Part shown: in pieces, positions 1-10,896 of the stretch
How positions within the stretch are numbered: the first letter of the stretch is position 1
How the letters are laid out: each line of letters starts with the position of its first letter
DNA from: Cyanophora paradoxa
Lineage: Eukaryota > Glaucocystophyceae > Cyanophorales > Cyanophoraceae
Length of the DNA: 64,000 bases
Direction of reading: 5' to 3'
Assembly: GCA_004431415.1 (NCBI GenBank)
Contig: QPMI01000097.1
Span: forward strand, 124,001 to 188,000
Translations under genes and position numbers: made by a program
Notes under the pieces: generated by a model
Database searches by the model: none
The model's input: only the letters and a program-made list of their open reading frames with translations
Told to the model about the DNA's origin: nothing

Positions 1-722
1 CGCAACGACGCCCGCTTCGGCGGGGCGCCGGCCGGGCGCGGGGCCCCGGCGGCGCTGCCGGAGGCGGCAGGGCCAGAGGCGGGGGAGAGGCCGCGGGCGA
101 GCTTCGGGGAGTGGCTGCAGGGCCTCTTCGGCGTGGAGACCCTCCAGCAGCGCTTCGATCGCTCCGCCGAGGGCGCGCCCCGCTTGGGCCGGCCGCCCCC
201 GCCCCCGCCGCGCGGCTGACGGGCGGGGCAGAGTTCCGGAGGGACCCGCCGTACGTCTTCCACGTCGACCTGCAGGAGCGGCTGCAGCTCTACGGCCTCA
301 TGCAGCAGGGCGCCCGCGGCGACTGCTCCGAGGGTGCGCGCCTTTCCCCGCCCCCGCGCGGCGCCGGGGCGAGCGGGGCGGGCGGGGCAGGGAAGCCCGG
401 GATCTTCTCGGACCCGCACGGGGTGGAGAAGTGGAGCGCGTGGGAGCGGGAGCGGGGCGTGCCGCAGCGGACGGCGCAGGAGGCCTTCGTGGCGCGCCTC
501 GAGCTCGCCAAGGCCAAGGCCCTCGCCAAGATGGCCCCCGAGGGGCAGCCGGCGGCCCCCGCGCCGGCCCCCTCCCCCAAGAAGGGGAAGCACCGCCGCA
601 CGGAGTCGGCGTCGAGCGTGGAGGGGAAGAAGTCGAAGAAGGAGAAGTCCTCGTCCAAGGTCTTCTGGTCCCCGGGCCGCGCCACGCCCCCGCCCGCCGA
701 GGCGCCCCAGCCCTCCGCGTGA
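1..722 (+). CDS. Acyl-CoA-binding (ACB) domain protein, 3' part of gene
   Basis: The C-terminal part of a protein that should bind long-chain acyl-CoA esters in the cytosol or at membranes. The window opens inside an exon read in frame 1. Exons are 1-172, 232-333 and 391-722. Intron 173-231 has a GC donor (GCGCGC...GGGGCAG) and intron 334-390 a GT donor. Splicing yields an ACB-like block with LQLYGLMQQG, then GDCSE joined to KPGIFSDPHGVEKWSAW, then the helix TAQEAFVARLELAK, in the order of helices 2-4 of the ACB fold. A Lys/Ser-rich basic tail (KKSKKEKSSSK) and a Pro-rich end follow, which is more than a minimal ACBP has. The N-terminus and any other domain lie outside the window, so the subfamily is unknown. 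Confidence 0.75.
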   Translation, partial: QRRPLRRGAGRARGPGGAAGGGRARGGGEAAGELRGVAAGPLRRGDPPAALRSLRRGRAPLGPAAPAPAARLTGGAEFRRDPPYVFHVDLQERLQLYGLMQQGARGDCSEGARLSPPPRGAGASGAGGAGKPGIFSDPHGVEKWSAWERERGVPQRTAQEAFVARLELAKAKALAKMAPEGQPAAPAPAPSPKKGKHRRTESASSVEGKKSKKEKSSSKVFWSPGRATPPPAEAPQPSA

Positions 723-1382
723 GGCCCCGCCCTCCGCGCTCCGGAGCGCTGGGCGGGATAAATGGCTAAGCAGCTCGCGGGCCTGTCCACCTGATGATCA
801 GGGCCTCGCAAAGGGATAAAGGCAGAACCTCGGTATCATAGTTCGCAGTTTATTTATGCACTGTTGACCTTTAGATCTCTATTCTGAGATTTCTTAAGCA
901 TAGGAGCATCCCATGATGAGGCCATGAGAGCTCAAGGCATCTGATGCTTCTAGATTTGTATGCAATTTCATTAAATCATGTACCTTTCGATTTCGCAGAG
1001 ATGAGTCGTTATTGTCGTTATTTTCATGTACTGCACGGCAGTTTCATCGTTAGAGTACGTTGAGGCTTAGAGCAAGACACTGAGTTCTGTTCATGTCCAT
1101 CGCTCCACGATGTCAGCCTGCAGCTGGCAGATTCATGATTAAAGCATTCACTGACTCTAATAAACATGGCATCTGGTGATCCGAGCCTCCGAGGCTCGGG
1201 AGCCCCCTGAGGCCGCGGCCCGGCGGGCTCTCAGCCTGGCAAATCCCGGATCGGAGTTCGGCGGTTCTCAGAGTCTTTTCGCCTCCTCCTCTCAGAGTCT
1301 CGCACTCCGATGATCCGATCGGCGAGGGCCCGCGGCCCCGCCCTCCAAGCCTTGAAGGTTCAACGGTTCTCAGAGTCTAGCC

Positions 1383-1413
1383 CTACTAGGCTAGTACTAC
1401 GGTAGCCTAGTAG
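1383..1413. repeat. Perfect 11-bp inverted repeat (hairpin)
   Basis: CTACTAGGCTA at 1383-1393 is the exact reverse complement of TAGCCTAGTAG at 1403-1413, with a 9-nt loop. It lies in the intergenic region between two convergent genes. A role in RNA 3'-end formation is possible but not shown. Confidence 0.7.
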
Positions 1414-1466
1414 TACCCTGCCAGGCCCTGGGGTCCTGGCCATGGCCAGCTGCTGACTCGGCGAGC

Positions 1467-1485
1467 ACCGTGGCTGTGCCACGGT
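1467..1485. repeat. Perfect 8-bp inverted repeat (hairpin)
   Basis: ACCGTGGC (1467-1474) and GCCACGGT (1478-1485) pair perfectly around a 3-nt loop, in the same intergenic region as the hairpin at 1383. Confidence 0.6.
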
Positions 1486-1924
1486 GGCAGTCGCCGTGTC
1501 GGACTCGGGATCTAAAATTCAATTGCAAAAACCCCTCAGCACCCCTTTCCGAAGTTCCAACCGTTGAACCCCCCTCCCCCCTCCCCTTGGGGGGCCTGGT
1601 CCGACCGCGGACGGTCATGATCATGAGGCGTCAGGGCGTGCCTCTGGACCAGGCCTAGCCTACGCTACGGCTGGGCTAAGCCTCGACCCCCCTGAGGGCC
1701 TGAGGAGTAGTGATACCTGATCGACAAAAGCGTGCGCCTCGAAATTTCACGAATAAAGACTGCGAACTACCTAGCACGTGATTTCAACTTACGTTTGCAT
1801 ATGCCTGCGTGTGCACGGTCCGATCGACGGGACTAAGCGGTATCGCTAAAACCGCGCACAGGTACAGGCGCTGCAGGCCGGCGAGCAGGGTCGGACATCG
1901 ATGCTGCCGGGTCGGGCTGGCGGT

Positions 1925-4900
1925 CTACGAGGCCTCGGCAGGCCCGCGGCGGACGAGCGTCTTCAGGGCGTCGAGGTGGCGCAGCGCCGCCAGGAGGGCG
2001 AAGGGGCCCGCCGCCTCCGCCGCCGCCCCCGCCGCCCCAGCGTCCCCGGGGGGAGCCCGCGGGGGCGCCCGGAAGACCGCCGGAGGGGCCGCCGCGGGGG
2101 CCGCGGCGTGCGGGCCATTCGGACCGCACACGTACACCTGCACGAGGGACGGCGCCGGCGCCGTCGCCGGCTCCGGCGCGGGGCGGGCGATGCGGACGGG
2201 CCGTGCAGAGTCCCCGGCGGCGGGCTCGGCGCATCCTCTGGGGGCGAGGGGAGCGGGGAGGTGGGCCTGGCGGGGCGGGGTGGCGGGGCGGCGCGGCGCG
2301 GGGGCTCCGCGCGAGGCGCCTCGTCGGACTCGTCCTCGCGGGCGCGCTCGGGGCTCTCGCCGGCCGCCGGGACCCGCACCTCGAGCCGCCGCCGCCTCGC
2401 CTCCGCCCGCGGCGCCTGCTCCGCCTCCCGCGCCCCCGCCCCGCCCCGCCCCTCTCTGAGGAGTGCGCGCGACCCGCCGGCTCCTGCCGCCGGCTCCGCG
2501 CCGGCGGCTGCTGCGGGCGGGCCGGAGGGCGGGCCGGGAGCCCGGGCGCGCCGCCGCGCCGGCGGGCCCGCCGCGCTCCGAGGCGGAGGCGCTGACGGAC
2601 TCCTCCTCGGGGCTCGGGCGCCGCCGGGAGGCCCCCGCGCCTTCGAATTCCCGCCCACCGCCCCGGGCTGCCGCCGGCCGGCGCCTGCTCCCGCGCCGTG
2701 GGGTGGGCGGAGGGCGCCCGGCGGGCGGGGCGGAGGGGTGGCGGGGCGGGGCGGAGGAGAGGCGGGAGGCGGTCGAGGGGCGCTCGGGCCGCTCGAGGCG
2801 ACGCTCTCGGCCGCGCCGCCGCGCCACGGGCCGCCCCGGCACCCGCCCGCCCCCGCCCCGCCCCGCTCGCTGCTGCCGCCGCTCTCCGCCACGCTGAGGC
2901 TGCACGAGCTCGCCGGGGCGCGCGAGGCGGTGGCGCTGCCCTCGCCCAGGCGGCGACGCGGGCTGCGGAGGGGGCGAGGGACGAAGCGCGCGGGGGCAGG
3001 GTCCCCTCGAGGAGGTACGCCACCGTCGACAGGCCGCTCGCGTCCCGCTGCACCACCGGCAGCAGCCGCGGCCCGCCGGCACGCCCCTCCCGGCGCCCGC
3101 CTCCGCCTCCCCGCCCGCTCGCTCCGCCCCTGCAGGCCCCTGCGCCGCCGCCTCCGGAGCTGGGGCGGCCGGGGCGGGCGGGAGGGCGGGTGCGGGGGCC
3201 GGGGTGGGGGCGGGGTCCAGGGCCGGGGCCGGGGCCGGGCGGGCGGCGCGGTGTCGTGGAGGAGGCCGGAGGAGGAGAGGAGGAGGGGGTCGTCGAGCAC
3301 GGAGCACTCGCCCGTGCGCTCCAGCACGCTCCGCACCCGCGCCAGCGCCGCGCTCAGCGCGCTCCCCAGCAGCGCCGCCCCGCTCACACCCTCCTCCTCC
3401 TCCGCCTCCTCCTCAGCAGCAGCAGCCGGCGCTCCGCCGATGGCCGCCGCTGGGAGGACGACCGGCGGGGGTGGCGTTGGCGCCTCCGGTGCCGATCCAG
3501 CGCTCGGGCTCTTGATGCGGGGCGCGGAGGGGCGGTGGCCGGGGACGGGACCCGGGCCGGCGGCGGCGGCGGCGCGGGCGGCGGCCTGGGCGGCGGTCTC
3601 CTTGAAGCGCGGCATGCGGACAACCGCTGTCCCCACGGAAGGCGGCGGCGTCCGCGGCCGCTGCCCCGCGGCTACGGCCGGGGGGGCGGCGTGCTGGCGC
3701 GGCGCGCGGCGGTGGCGTCCGAGGCGGGCCGGTCGGCGCGGAAGACGCGGCTCTGCGCTGCGCGTCGGGCTTGGGCGCGGGGGCGGGGCGGCGGTCGGAC
3801 GCACCGTGGATGCGTCCCCGCCAGCGGTCGAAGCGCGCGAGGGCGGCCGCGCCGCCTCGGCCGGGGCCGGCGGCGGCGGCGGTGGAGACGGCGTCCGCAC
3901 CGCCCGCACTTGCTGCTGGGGCTCGTGGGGGCGCTGCGCCTGCGGCTGCGGCTGCCCCGGGGCGTCCCAGGCCTCGCGGAGGGCGGAGGAGGAGGCGGGG
4001 CCGGCCGCCGCGTCCACGGGCAGCGGGACGAAGCGCTGGAAGGCGGCCGCCGCGGGGGCCGACGCGGGGCGGGGCGGGGGCGAGCGGTCGCGGGAGTCGG
4101 GGCGGGGCGGGGCGGGAGCGGGAGCCGGGGGCGGTGCGGGGCGGCGGGGGGCTGCGCTCGGCAGCGAGGGCCTCGGCGAGGGCGTCGGAGAGCATGGAGG
4201 CGTCCGGCGTGCGGTGCGAGCCCGACTGCAGCTCCCCGAAGCTCACCGACACGCCGCCGCCGCCGCCGCCCCCGCCGCCCTCGACCCCGGGGCTGCCCCC
4301 GGCGGGGCGGGGCGCCGGGGAGACGGGGGACTGGTGGTGGGAGAGCATGCCGAGGAGGGAGCTGAGGACGTCGACGGCGGCGCGCGCCGGGCCGGGCGCG
4401 ACGCCCTCAACCGACCACGGGCTGCCCCCGGCGCTCCGGCCCCCCGAGGCCGCCCCCGGGCTGGGTGGGGAGAGGCGGCGCGGCTGGACGACCTGGAGCG
4501 GGGCCGGCGAGAAGGGCGGCTCCGAGTCGGGGCTTTCGGGGCGCTCGTAGCGGGGCGGCGGGCTCGCGAGGGCCTCGCCGAGGGAGCGCGGGCGGTCGAC
4601 CTTGACGGCCGACGAGTCGGCGCCGGAGCGGAACTCATCGAGCAGCTCCCGCAGCGCCTCCCGCGAGTTGCCCCGCTTCCCCGCCCCGCTCCACCGCGAC
4701 ACGTTCGGCGCCACGTTCTCGTTCCCCTCGCTCGACACGCTCGCGTCCGTGCTCACGTCCGCCGCCGCCGGCGCCGCCGCAACTGCGACCTCCTCCCGCA
4801 CGGGCGCCAGCCGCGCCGCCCCCGCGCGCTGCCCGCGGGCCGAGTCGGCGTCGGAGGCGGCGGAAGAGAGCGGGGCCGCGGAGGTGAGGCTGCTGGCCGG

Positions 4901-5413
4901 CGAGCCGAGCGAGTGGGCGCGGCTGCCCAGCGAGAGGTCCTTCGCAGAGGAGCGCGACGAGACGACGGACGCTGCCGAGGGCGACAGCACCGACTCCAGG
5001 CTCGCCAACGGCGCCTGCGAGCTCCGCGTGCTGATTGACGCCCGCGTCGCCGGCTTCGCGCCCTGCGCCGGCGCCGAGGCTGAAAGAAGGTAACGCTGCA
5101 GGGGGTCCTGCTTGCGAAATTTAGAGCAGAAGACGGCGATGAAACAAGAATGCTTTCGAACCATGTGTTCGTAATGCACGGTCCCCTCCTGCGCAGGAGG
5201 CGCCACGGACTTCTCCCTGCAGCTGCGTCTCAGCCGCTTCCAGGCAGCCAGCCTTGCGAGAAGCTGTTTGACGGACCTTTCGAAGCGCGATATATAATCT
5301 TCTAGAAGCTGGGTTGCACTCCGGCCCTCCACTGCCGCCGGTTGCTGCCTGGCGTCGACGGCTTGGGCAGGCGGATCCGTCGGCGCCCTGTGGGCAGTGG
5401 CGGGTTGCGGCAT
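1925..5413 (-). CDS. Hypothetical long Ser/Pro/Ala-rich protein
   Basis: No family recognised. The most natural start is the Met at 5413. The first frame stays open for about 1.2 kb and reads like protein: an N-terminal helical stretch (RSATQLLEDYISRFERSVKQ), a Cys/His-containing patch (YEHMVRKHSCFIAVFCSKF), then long Ser-rich disorder. Frames then change at apparent short introns. A second coding stretch near 3250-4050 contains FQRFVPLPVD and an acidic piece ending in VRSVLERTGECSVLDD. The last exon ends in FALLAALRHLDALKTLVRRG and a stop at 1925. Internal exon borders in the extreme-GC middle are not resolved. Composition suggests a largely disordered scaffold or regulatory protein, which is inference. 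The 1045-codon frame on the other strand looks like a GC artefact. Confidence 0.5.
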
Positions 5414-5861
5414 TCGCTGAACGTGGTCTTGGCGCGAGGCCGGGGCTGGCGTGACTCCATGATCTTGGCGCGAGGCCGGGGCTGAGACGACTCCGTGAAG
5501 CCTCAGCGAACGCCTGCGGGAATTTGAATTTCGCAGGTCCCAGGGCGCAATGGGCAGGGGCGCATCACGCGGAAAAGAACGCTGAGCGTTTCTCTAAGCC
5601 AAAGCGGCCCATCTCACCTCGCGGAGGGCTTCGCCACAGGGTGCGTCGCGGGTGCCGGGTGGCGGGCCTGCGATGCTAGCGGCATGGCTGCAAGCTAGCT
5701 GGCCAACAGCACCCTGCTACGGCGCAGGCAGCAAAGCTATCGCGCTGCCCAGCTGACACGCCGCAATTCTAGGTTACTGTACCCGGGCCACAAAAAAACA
5801 CGTTCGCGGTGCCACTTCGCCGCTGTTCGGCCTGCGGGGCATCGGACGCACCAGTGCAACA
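5414..5861. other. Intergenic region between divergent genes
   Basis: About 450 bp between the start of the minus-strand Ser/Pro-rich gene and the plus-strand uS2 gene, so it should hold both promoters. No TATA-like box stands out. It carries a 22-bp direct repeat near 5427-5484, listed separately. Confidence 0.5.
5427..5484. repeat. 22-bp direct repeat, two copies
   Basis: The 22-mer beginning TCTTGGCGCGAGG occurs at 5427-5448 and again at 5463-5484, 36 nt apart, just upstream of the 5413 start codon on the minus strand. The position is compatible with a promoter element or a small duplication. Confidence 0.6.
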
Positions 5862-7099
5862 ATGGTGCTCCCGGGAGTCGCTCCCATTCGGCGCCTTCCC
5901 GATCTTATGGGTCGGCTCGTCGAAGCGGGTGCGCGGGCCTCCCTGGCGCCGCCCGCCACGGCGTTTCTGTGCATTGACGCAGGCCGCGCTTCGCTTGCAG
6001 GCGTCCAGTACGGCCGGTCGCCGGGCGCATGGAATCCGAAGATGGCGAGCTACCTTCTTGGCGAGCGCTCGAAGGTCTACCACCTCTTCGACCTAGATCA
6101 GACGGCAGTCGCGCTGCGGAAAGCCGCCAACTTCGTCACCGACATCACGGCGGATGGCGGCCACGTGATGTTCGTGGGGCGCCGGAAGGGCCTCGCGGAC
6201 CAGATCAAGGAGACGGCGCTGCGCGTGGATATGCCGTACTACAATGTGCGGTGGCGCGGAGGAATCTTCTCCAACTGGAAGGTGGCGGCGAACAGCGTGG
6301 ACCGCTTGATCATCATGGACCATGAGATCGCCGAGAACGAGACGACGCAGCAGATCAAGCCGCGGGAGCTGGCGCTGCTGAAGCGGCGGTGGAAGAAGCT
6401 AGACAAGGCGTTCGGCGGGCTCCGCATGCTGGAGGGCGGGCGCCCCGACGCCATCTTCCTGTTCAACCCGCTGCAGTTCCGCGGCCTCGTGCGGGAGTCG
6501 TTCTTCGAGCACATCCCGATCATCGGGGTGGTGGACTCGAGCGACGACCCGACGGGGATCACGTACCCGATCCCGGGCAACTCGACGCGCGAGGCGGCCA
6601 TCCGCCTCTACCTCGATATCATGGCGACCGCCGTGGAGCGGGGCCGGGAGCTGTGGGCGCAGCAGACGTACCGGGCGGCGCTGGAGTACGCGCGGCGTGA
6701 GGCCGGCAACATCGACTTCAACCCCGACGAGGACGAGCTCGAGGTCCCGCCCCGCGCCCCCGCCCCGCCCCGCGCCCCGCGCCCCGCCCGAGCGGCCCCG
6801 CCCCAGCTCGAGGAGGAGGAGGACACGCTCGCCGAAAAGGTCCGTTCTCGGGGGGCGCGCCGCGGGGCGTCGGGGCGGGGGCTGAGGGGAGGCGGGGCAG
6901 GCGGAGCGGGCGAAGCAGCGGCTGAAGCAGCGGGTGAAGGACGCGATCCGGGACGCGAGCCCCGTGGAGCAGCCCGACGAGGACGAGGAGGCCGACCGCC
7001 GCCGCCGCCGCTACGACGTCCGCCCGCCCCGCCCCGCCCCGTCCCGCGAGTCCCGCGAGCCCCGCGAGCCCCGCGCAGGACGACGACGAGGAGGACGAG

Positions 7100-7133
<34 letters not shown>

Positions 7134-7186
7134 CGGAGGAGGAGGGCCCCGCGCCTTCCCCAGCCGGCCCTGCCCGCGCCCGGTAG
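5862..7186 (+). CDS. MRPS2: Organellar (probably mitochondrial) ribosomal protein uS2
   Basis: Bacterial-type small-subunit ribosomal protein S2. Exons 5862-5928, 6001-6743, 6807-6839, 6901-7017 and 7079-7186 sum to 1068 nt, giving 355 aa. Splicing joins LVEAG to VQYGR, followed by the S2 signature WNPKM, then VMFVGRRK, the RWRGGIFSNWK segment, the PDAIFLFNP strand and VDSSDDPTGITYPIPGN. All are landmarks of bacterial/organellar S2 and differ from cytosolic RPSA. Algal plastid genomes usually keep rps2, so a nuclear copy most likely serves the mitochondrion (inference). The leader before the S2 core is only about 16 residues. Unusually, the core is followed by a highly charged C-terminal extension of about 85 residues, first basic-helical, then a run of Asp/Glu. 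All four introns are GT-AG and 61-72 nt long. Confidence 0.9.
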
Positions 7187-7902
7187 GCCCCACGCGCCCC
7201 CTCTCCGACCCATCACCCCTTCTTCGCCCTGCGCTGGGCGCCCCGGTCCCTCTGCCCCCGCCTGGCCCCCCAACGCGTCGGCCCCGTCTGCCCCCGGGCT
7301 CTCCCGCTCCCCCTCTGGCCGCCATCAGGCCCTCCCGTGCCGTGATGCGCCCTGCCCCCTTCCATACTCCCAGGCTCTTCCTCTGCCCGCTGCCTTCGGG
7401 CCTGCGCAATCCCTCTTACTATCGAGCGCGTCGCTGTATTCTTTTCGCTTCGAATCCGGAAAGCAGATGTCTTTGCTCCTCCTCATCATAGCTAGCATGA
7501 CCTGGCGCCGGCGCGTGGCGGCGGCCGCTGCGAGTGAGCCGGCGCCATGCGCCTGGTTCAACGGTTAGCCTTAGCTGCATGCTGCAGTGCGCAGCTCCCG
7601 AAGCCGCGGCCGCCAGATGCGCGTGCCGCAGTGCAGCCGCGCGACGAGCCCCCAAGCCCGCCGGCTGATCATGAGCCCGCGGCGACGTCGACGTCGACAG
7701 CATTAATATTAATCGCGAGCCGAGCTCGAGGGCCGGGCTGGCTATGGGGCGCGCGAGTCACCCCCTGTACCCCTCTCGAGCGCTAGCAGCTAGCTTCTTT
7801 CACGCAAAGCAACAGCGCTTCAGCCCTAGCCACTACTACTGATAGGCGCACAGCTCTGCGCCCCGCAACTGCAGGCGCTGCCCGGTCGCCTCGATCGCGG
7901 TC
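7187..7902 (+). other. Intergenic region between uS2 and NOL10
   Basis: About 700 bp holding the 3' end of the uS2 gene and the promoter of NOL10. It starts C-rich and becomes mixed in composition (for example AATATTAAT near 7705). Short frames here have no recognisable product. Confidence 0.5.
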
Positions 7903-10896
7903 ATGTCTCTCGCTGTGCAGGCGGCGAACAACGTGAAGATCTACAACGTCAGGCGCGTCTCTTCTTCGCACTCGACGACGCGCACGGCGACGCGCACGCG
8001 CTAAGCGGCCCCCCGCAGCTCGGGCAAGACCCTCCCGCAGTGGCTCTCGGAGAAGAAAAAGAAGGCGCTCAAGTACGATGAGGGTGCGGCGCCTTGAGGG
8101 GCCCCGATCGGCGCGCGCCGCGGCTGAGCGCGGCGTACGTCGCGGGCAGACTTCCGGCGGCGCATCGAGCTGGTGCAGGACCTCGAGTTCCCGACCGCGT
8201 CGCAGCGCATACATGCCACGCCTGACGGGCAGTTCCTCCTCGCCGCCGGTGCGCTCCACGGGGCGCGATCGCCGCGCGCCGCGGCGGGTCCGAGTGGTGC
8301 GCGGCAGGGAACTACCCGCCGCAGCTGCGGTGCTACGAGTTCTCGCAGCTGAGCATGAAGTTCCAGCGGAACCTCACCTGCGACGTCTCCCAGTTCCTCG
8401 TGCGCGGCGCCCCGGGGGACCGGCGGGGCGGGCGGGCGAGGGGGCGGCGCGGCGGCAGGTGCTCTCGGAGGACTACGCGAAGCTGGCGCTGATGCTCGAG
8501 GACCGCACCGTCGAGTTCCACGCCCAGTTCGGCTCCTACTACAAGACCCGCATCCCCCGCGTCCGCCCCGCCCCGCCCCGCCCCCGCCCCCGCCCGGCCG
8601 AGCGGAGGGCGGGGCGGCAGGTGGGGCGGGACATGGCGTACGACGCCGTCAGCTGCGACCTGCTCATGTGCGGCTCGGCGCCGCAGGTGCGCGGGGCGCC
8701 GGGCGGGCGGGGCGGGGGCCGGGGGCGAGGGGGCGGCGGGGGCGCGCAGGTCTACCGCCTCAACCTCGAGCAGGGCCGCTTCCTCGAGCCCCTCGAGACC
8801 GACGCCCCCGCCATCCACGTGCCCCCGCCACGCCCCGCCCCGCCCCGCCGCCCCGCCGGCCCCCGACGCCGGCTGCAGGCGTGCCACATGAACCCCGCCC
8901 ACCGGCTGCTGGCGCTCGCCTGCGAGAACGGGACCGTGGAGTGCTGGGACGCCCGGGTGGCGACGCGGGCGGGGTGCCTGGCGATCGGGGACACGGAGGC
9001 GACGGCGGTGCGGTTCGACGGGGACGGGCTGACGATGGCGGTGGGGACGAGCAGCGGGCGGGCGCTGCTCTTCGACCTGCGCTCGCGGCACCCGCTGCTG
9101 ACGAAGGACCACCACTACGGCCTCCCCGTCCACTCGCTCCGCTTCCACGCCGCCTCCCGCCACGTCATCTCTGCTGACGCCAAGGCCATCCGCATCTGGG
9201 ACCGCTCCTCGGCGCGCCCCCCGCCCCGCCGCGCACCGGGGGCGGGGGCTGACGGCGGGGGGGGCCAGGGGCGGGCGATGGCGAGCGTGGAGCCGAAGGG
9301 GGACGTGCGGGACCTCTGCGTCTTCGGCGACTCGGGCCTCCTCATGGCCTCGGGCGAGGCGCAGCGCGTCCAGGTCTACTTCATCCCGGCGCTCGGCCCG
9401 GCGCCCCGCTGGTGCTCCTTCCTCGAGAACCTCACCGAGGAGCTCGAGGAGGAGCGCCGGGGGACCGTCTACGAGGACTACAAGTTCGTCACCCGCGAGG
9501 AGCTCGAGACGGTCGGCCTGGGGCACCTCCTCGGCACCCCGCTCCTCCGCGCCTACATGCACGGCTTCTTCCTCGACCACGCGCGCCGGCCCCGCCCGCC
9601 CCGCCGCGCCCCGCGCTGAGCGCCCCGCAGCGGCTCTACCTGAAGGCGCTGGCGGCCTCCAAGCCCTTCGCCTACGAGGAGTGGCGCAAGCAGCAGGCCC
9701 GCCCCGCCCGGCCCCGCCCCCGCCCCCGGCCCCCGGCGCCCCGCCGAGGCCCCTCCCCGCAGGTGAAGGATCGCCTCGAGAAGGAGCGCGCCGCGCGCAT
9801 CGTCCTCAAGAAGCGCAACGCCGCGCCAAAGGCCCGCCCCCGCGCCCCCGGCCCCGCCCTGCCCCGCCCCGCCGCCCCGGGCGAGGCCGGCGGGGCGCAG
9901 GTGAACGCGAAGCTGGCGGAGAAGCTGGCGAGCGAAAGCGAGGGGGAGAGGGAGGGTGCGACGTCGGGCAAGAAGCGGCGCAAGGAGGACGTCGCCCGCC
10001 GCGTCACCGGCGACGCCCGCTTCGCCGCCCTCTTCCAGAACCCCGTCCGCCCGCCCACGCCCCGCCCCGCCCGCTGCCGGCGGCGGCGAAGGCCGACGGG
10101 GGCGCAGGACTTCGAGATCGACGAGTCGAGCTTCGACTACGCGCGGATGCACCCGACGCGGCCGCAGCGGGGCGGCGGCAGCGACGAGGAGGAGGGCGGG
10201 GCGCGGGGGGCGGCGCGGCGGGGGCGCGAGGCGGAGGACGCGGCGAGCGAGGAGGAGGGCCGCCCCGACGACGCCTCCACTTCCAGGCGCCCCCGCCCCA
10301 CCCCGCCCCGCCCGCCCGCCTCACCCCCCGCCCCAGCTCCAGCGGCGCCGAGGCGAGCGGCAGCGAGGAGGAGGAGGAGGAGGAGGAGCCGCGTGCGCCG
10401 GCTCCTAAGCCGAAGCAGGCGCCCGCGGCGGCCCCGCGCGGAAGCGGGCGCCGGCGATGCGGGTGCGGGAGGCCGGCGGGGGCTGCGGGGGGGCGGGGGT
10501 GACGGGGGCGGGGCGGGGCCAGGGGGCGGTGGGGAGCCGGGAGGAGGCACGGGCGATGAAGCAGACGATGGGGGAGCGGCTGGCGGCGCTCCAGGCGAGC
10601 GCGGGGGACGCCGTCGCCGTCCGCCCCGGCGGCAACAAGGAGCTCACCTTCACGCCCCGCTCCGGCGCCAAGGCCCGCCCCGCCCCGCCCCGCCCCCCCC
10701 CCCCCTCATCCCGCCGGCCCCGCCACGCCCCGCTCTGCGGCGCTGACGTACGGGCCCGCAGAGGGGCAAGGCGGGGAGCGACGGGGAGGGCGGGGGCGCG
10801 CGGCAGCGGCGGGGGATGGATGCTGTGGGCATGAAGGGCAACATCGGCGGCGCACAGCGGAACAACGCCAACCGCTGGTGGCTCAAGAAGCGCTAG
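7903..10896 (+). CDS. NOL10: NOL10/Enp2-type WD40 nucleolar protein
   Basis: A beta-propeller protein of the nucleolus needed for early 40S (SSU processome) ribosome assembly, as known for yeast Enp2 and animal NOL10. Spliced landmarks run in family order: VKIYNVSSGKTLPQWLS, RRRIELVQDLEFPT, LSEDYAKL, YYKTRIPR, VYRLNLEQGRF, ECWDARV, LTMAVGTSSGRALLFDLRS, the block around LGPAPRWCSFLENLTEELEE, YEDYKFVT, LRAYMHGFFLD and PFAYEEW. An acidic tail and a basic end (RWWLKKR) follow. Resolved introns: 7953-8018, 8084-8149, 8249-8307, 8400-8458, 8561-8620, 8687-8749, 8819-8878, 9212-9268, 9581-9627, 9697-9762, 9832-9900, 10045-10107, 10287-10336, 10673-10761. A further frame change near 10419-10522 is unresolved. 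Seven of the 14 use GC donors, and each is fixed by homology on both sides. Confidence 0.95.

Larger units (their letters stand above)
723..1924. other. Intergenic region with short palindromes
   Basis: About 1.2 kb between two genes that converge. Composition drops from very GC-rich to mixed. It holds short palindromic words (TGATCATG, TCTAGA-like) and two perfect hairpins listed separately. Small open frames here have no family resemblance and no plausible splicing partners, so I see no gene. Confidence 0.6.

Noticed and set aside
1901-5038. A 1045-codon open frame on the plus strand
   Set aside because: Stop codons are rare in very GC-rich DNA. The translation is Arg/Gly/Ala-rich without motifs, while the minus strand carries protein-like sequence with Ser-rich and helical parts. 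I treat the plus frame as a shadow.
10419-10522. A fixed 104-nt intron in NOL10
   Set aside because: A frame change is certain here, but several donor and acceptor pairs fit and the local sequence is not conserved enough to choose. Reported as unresolved.
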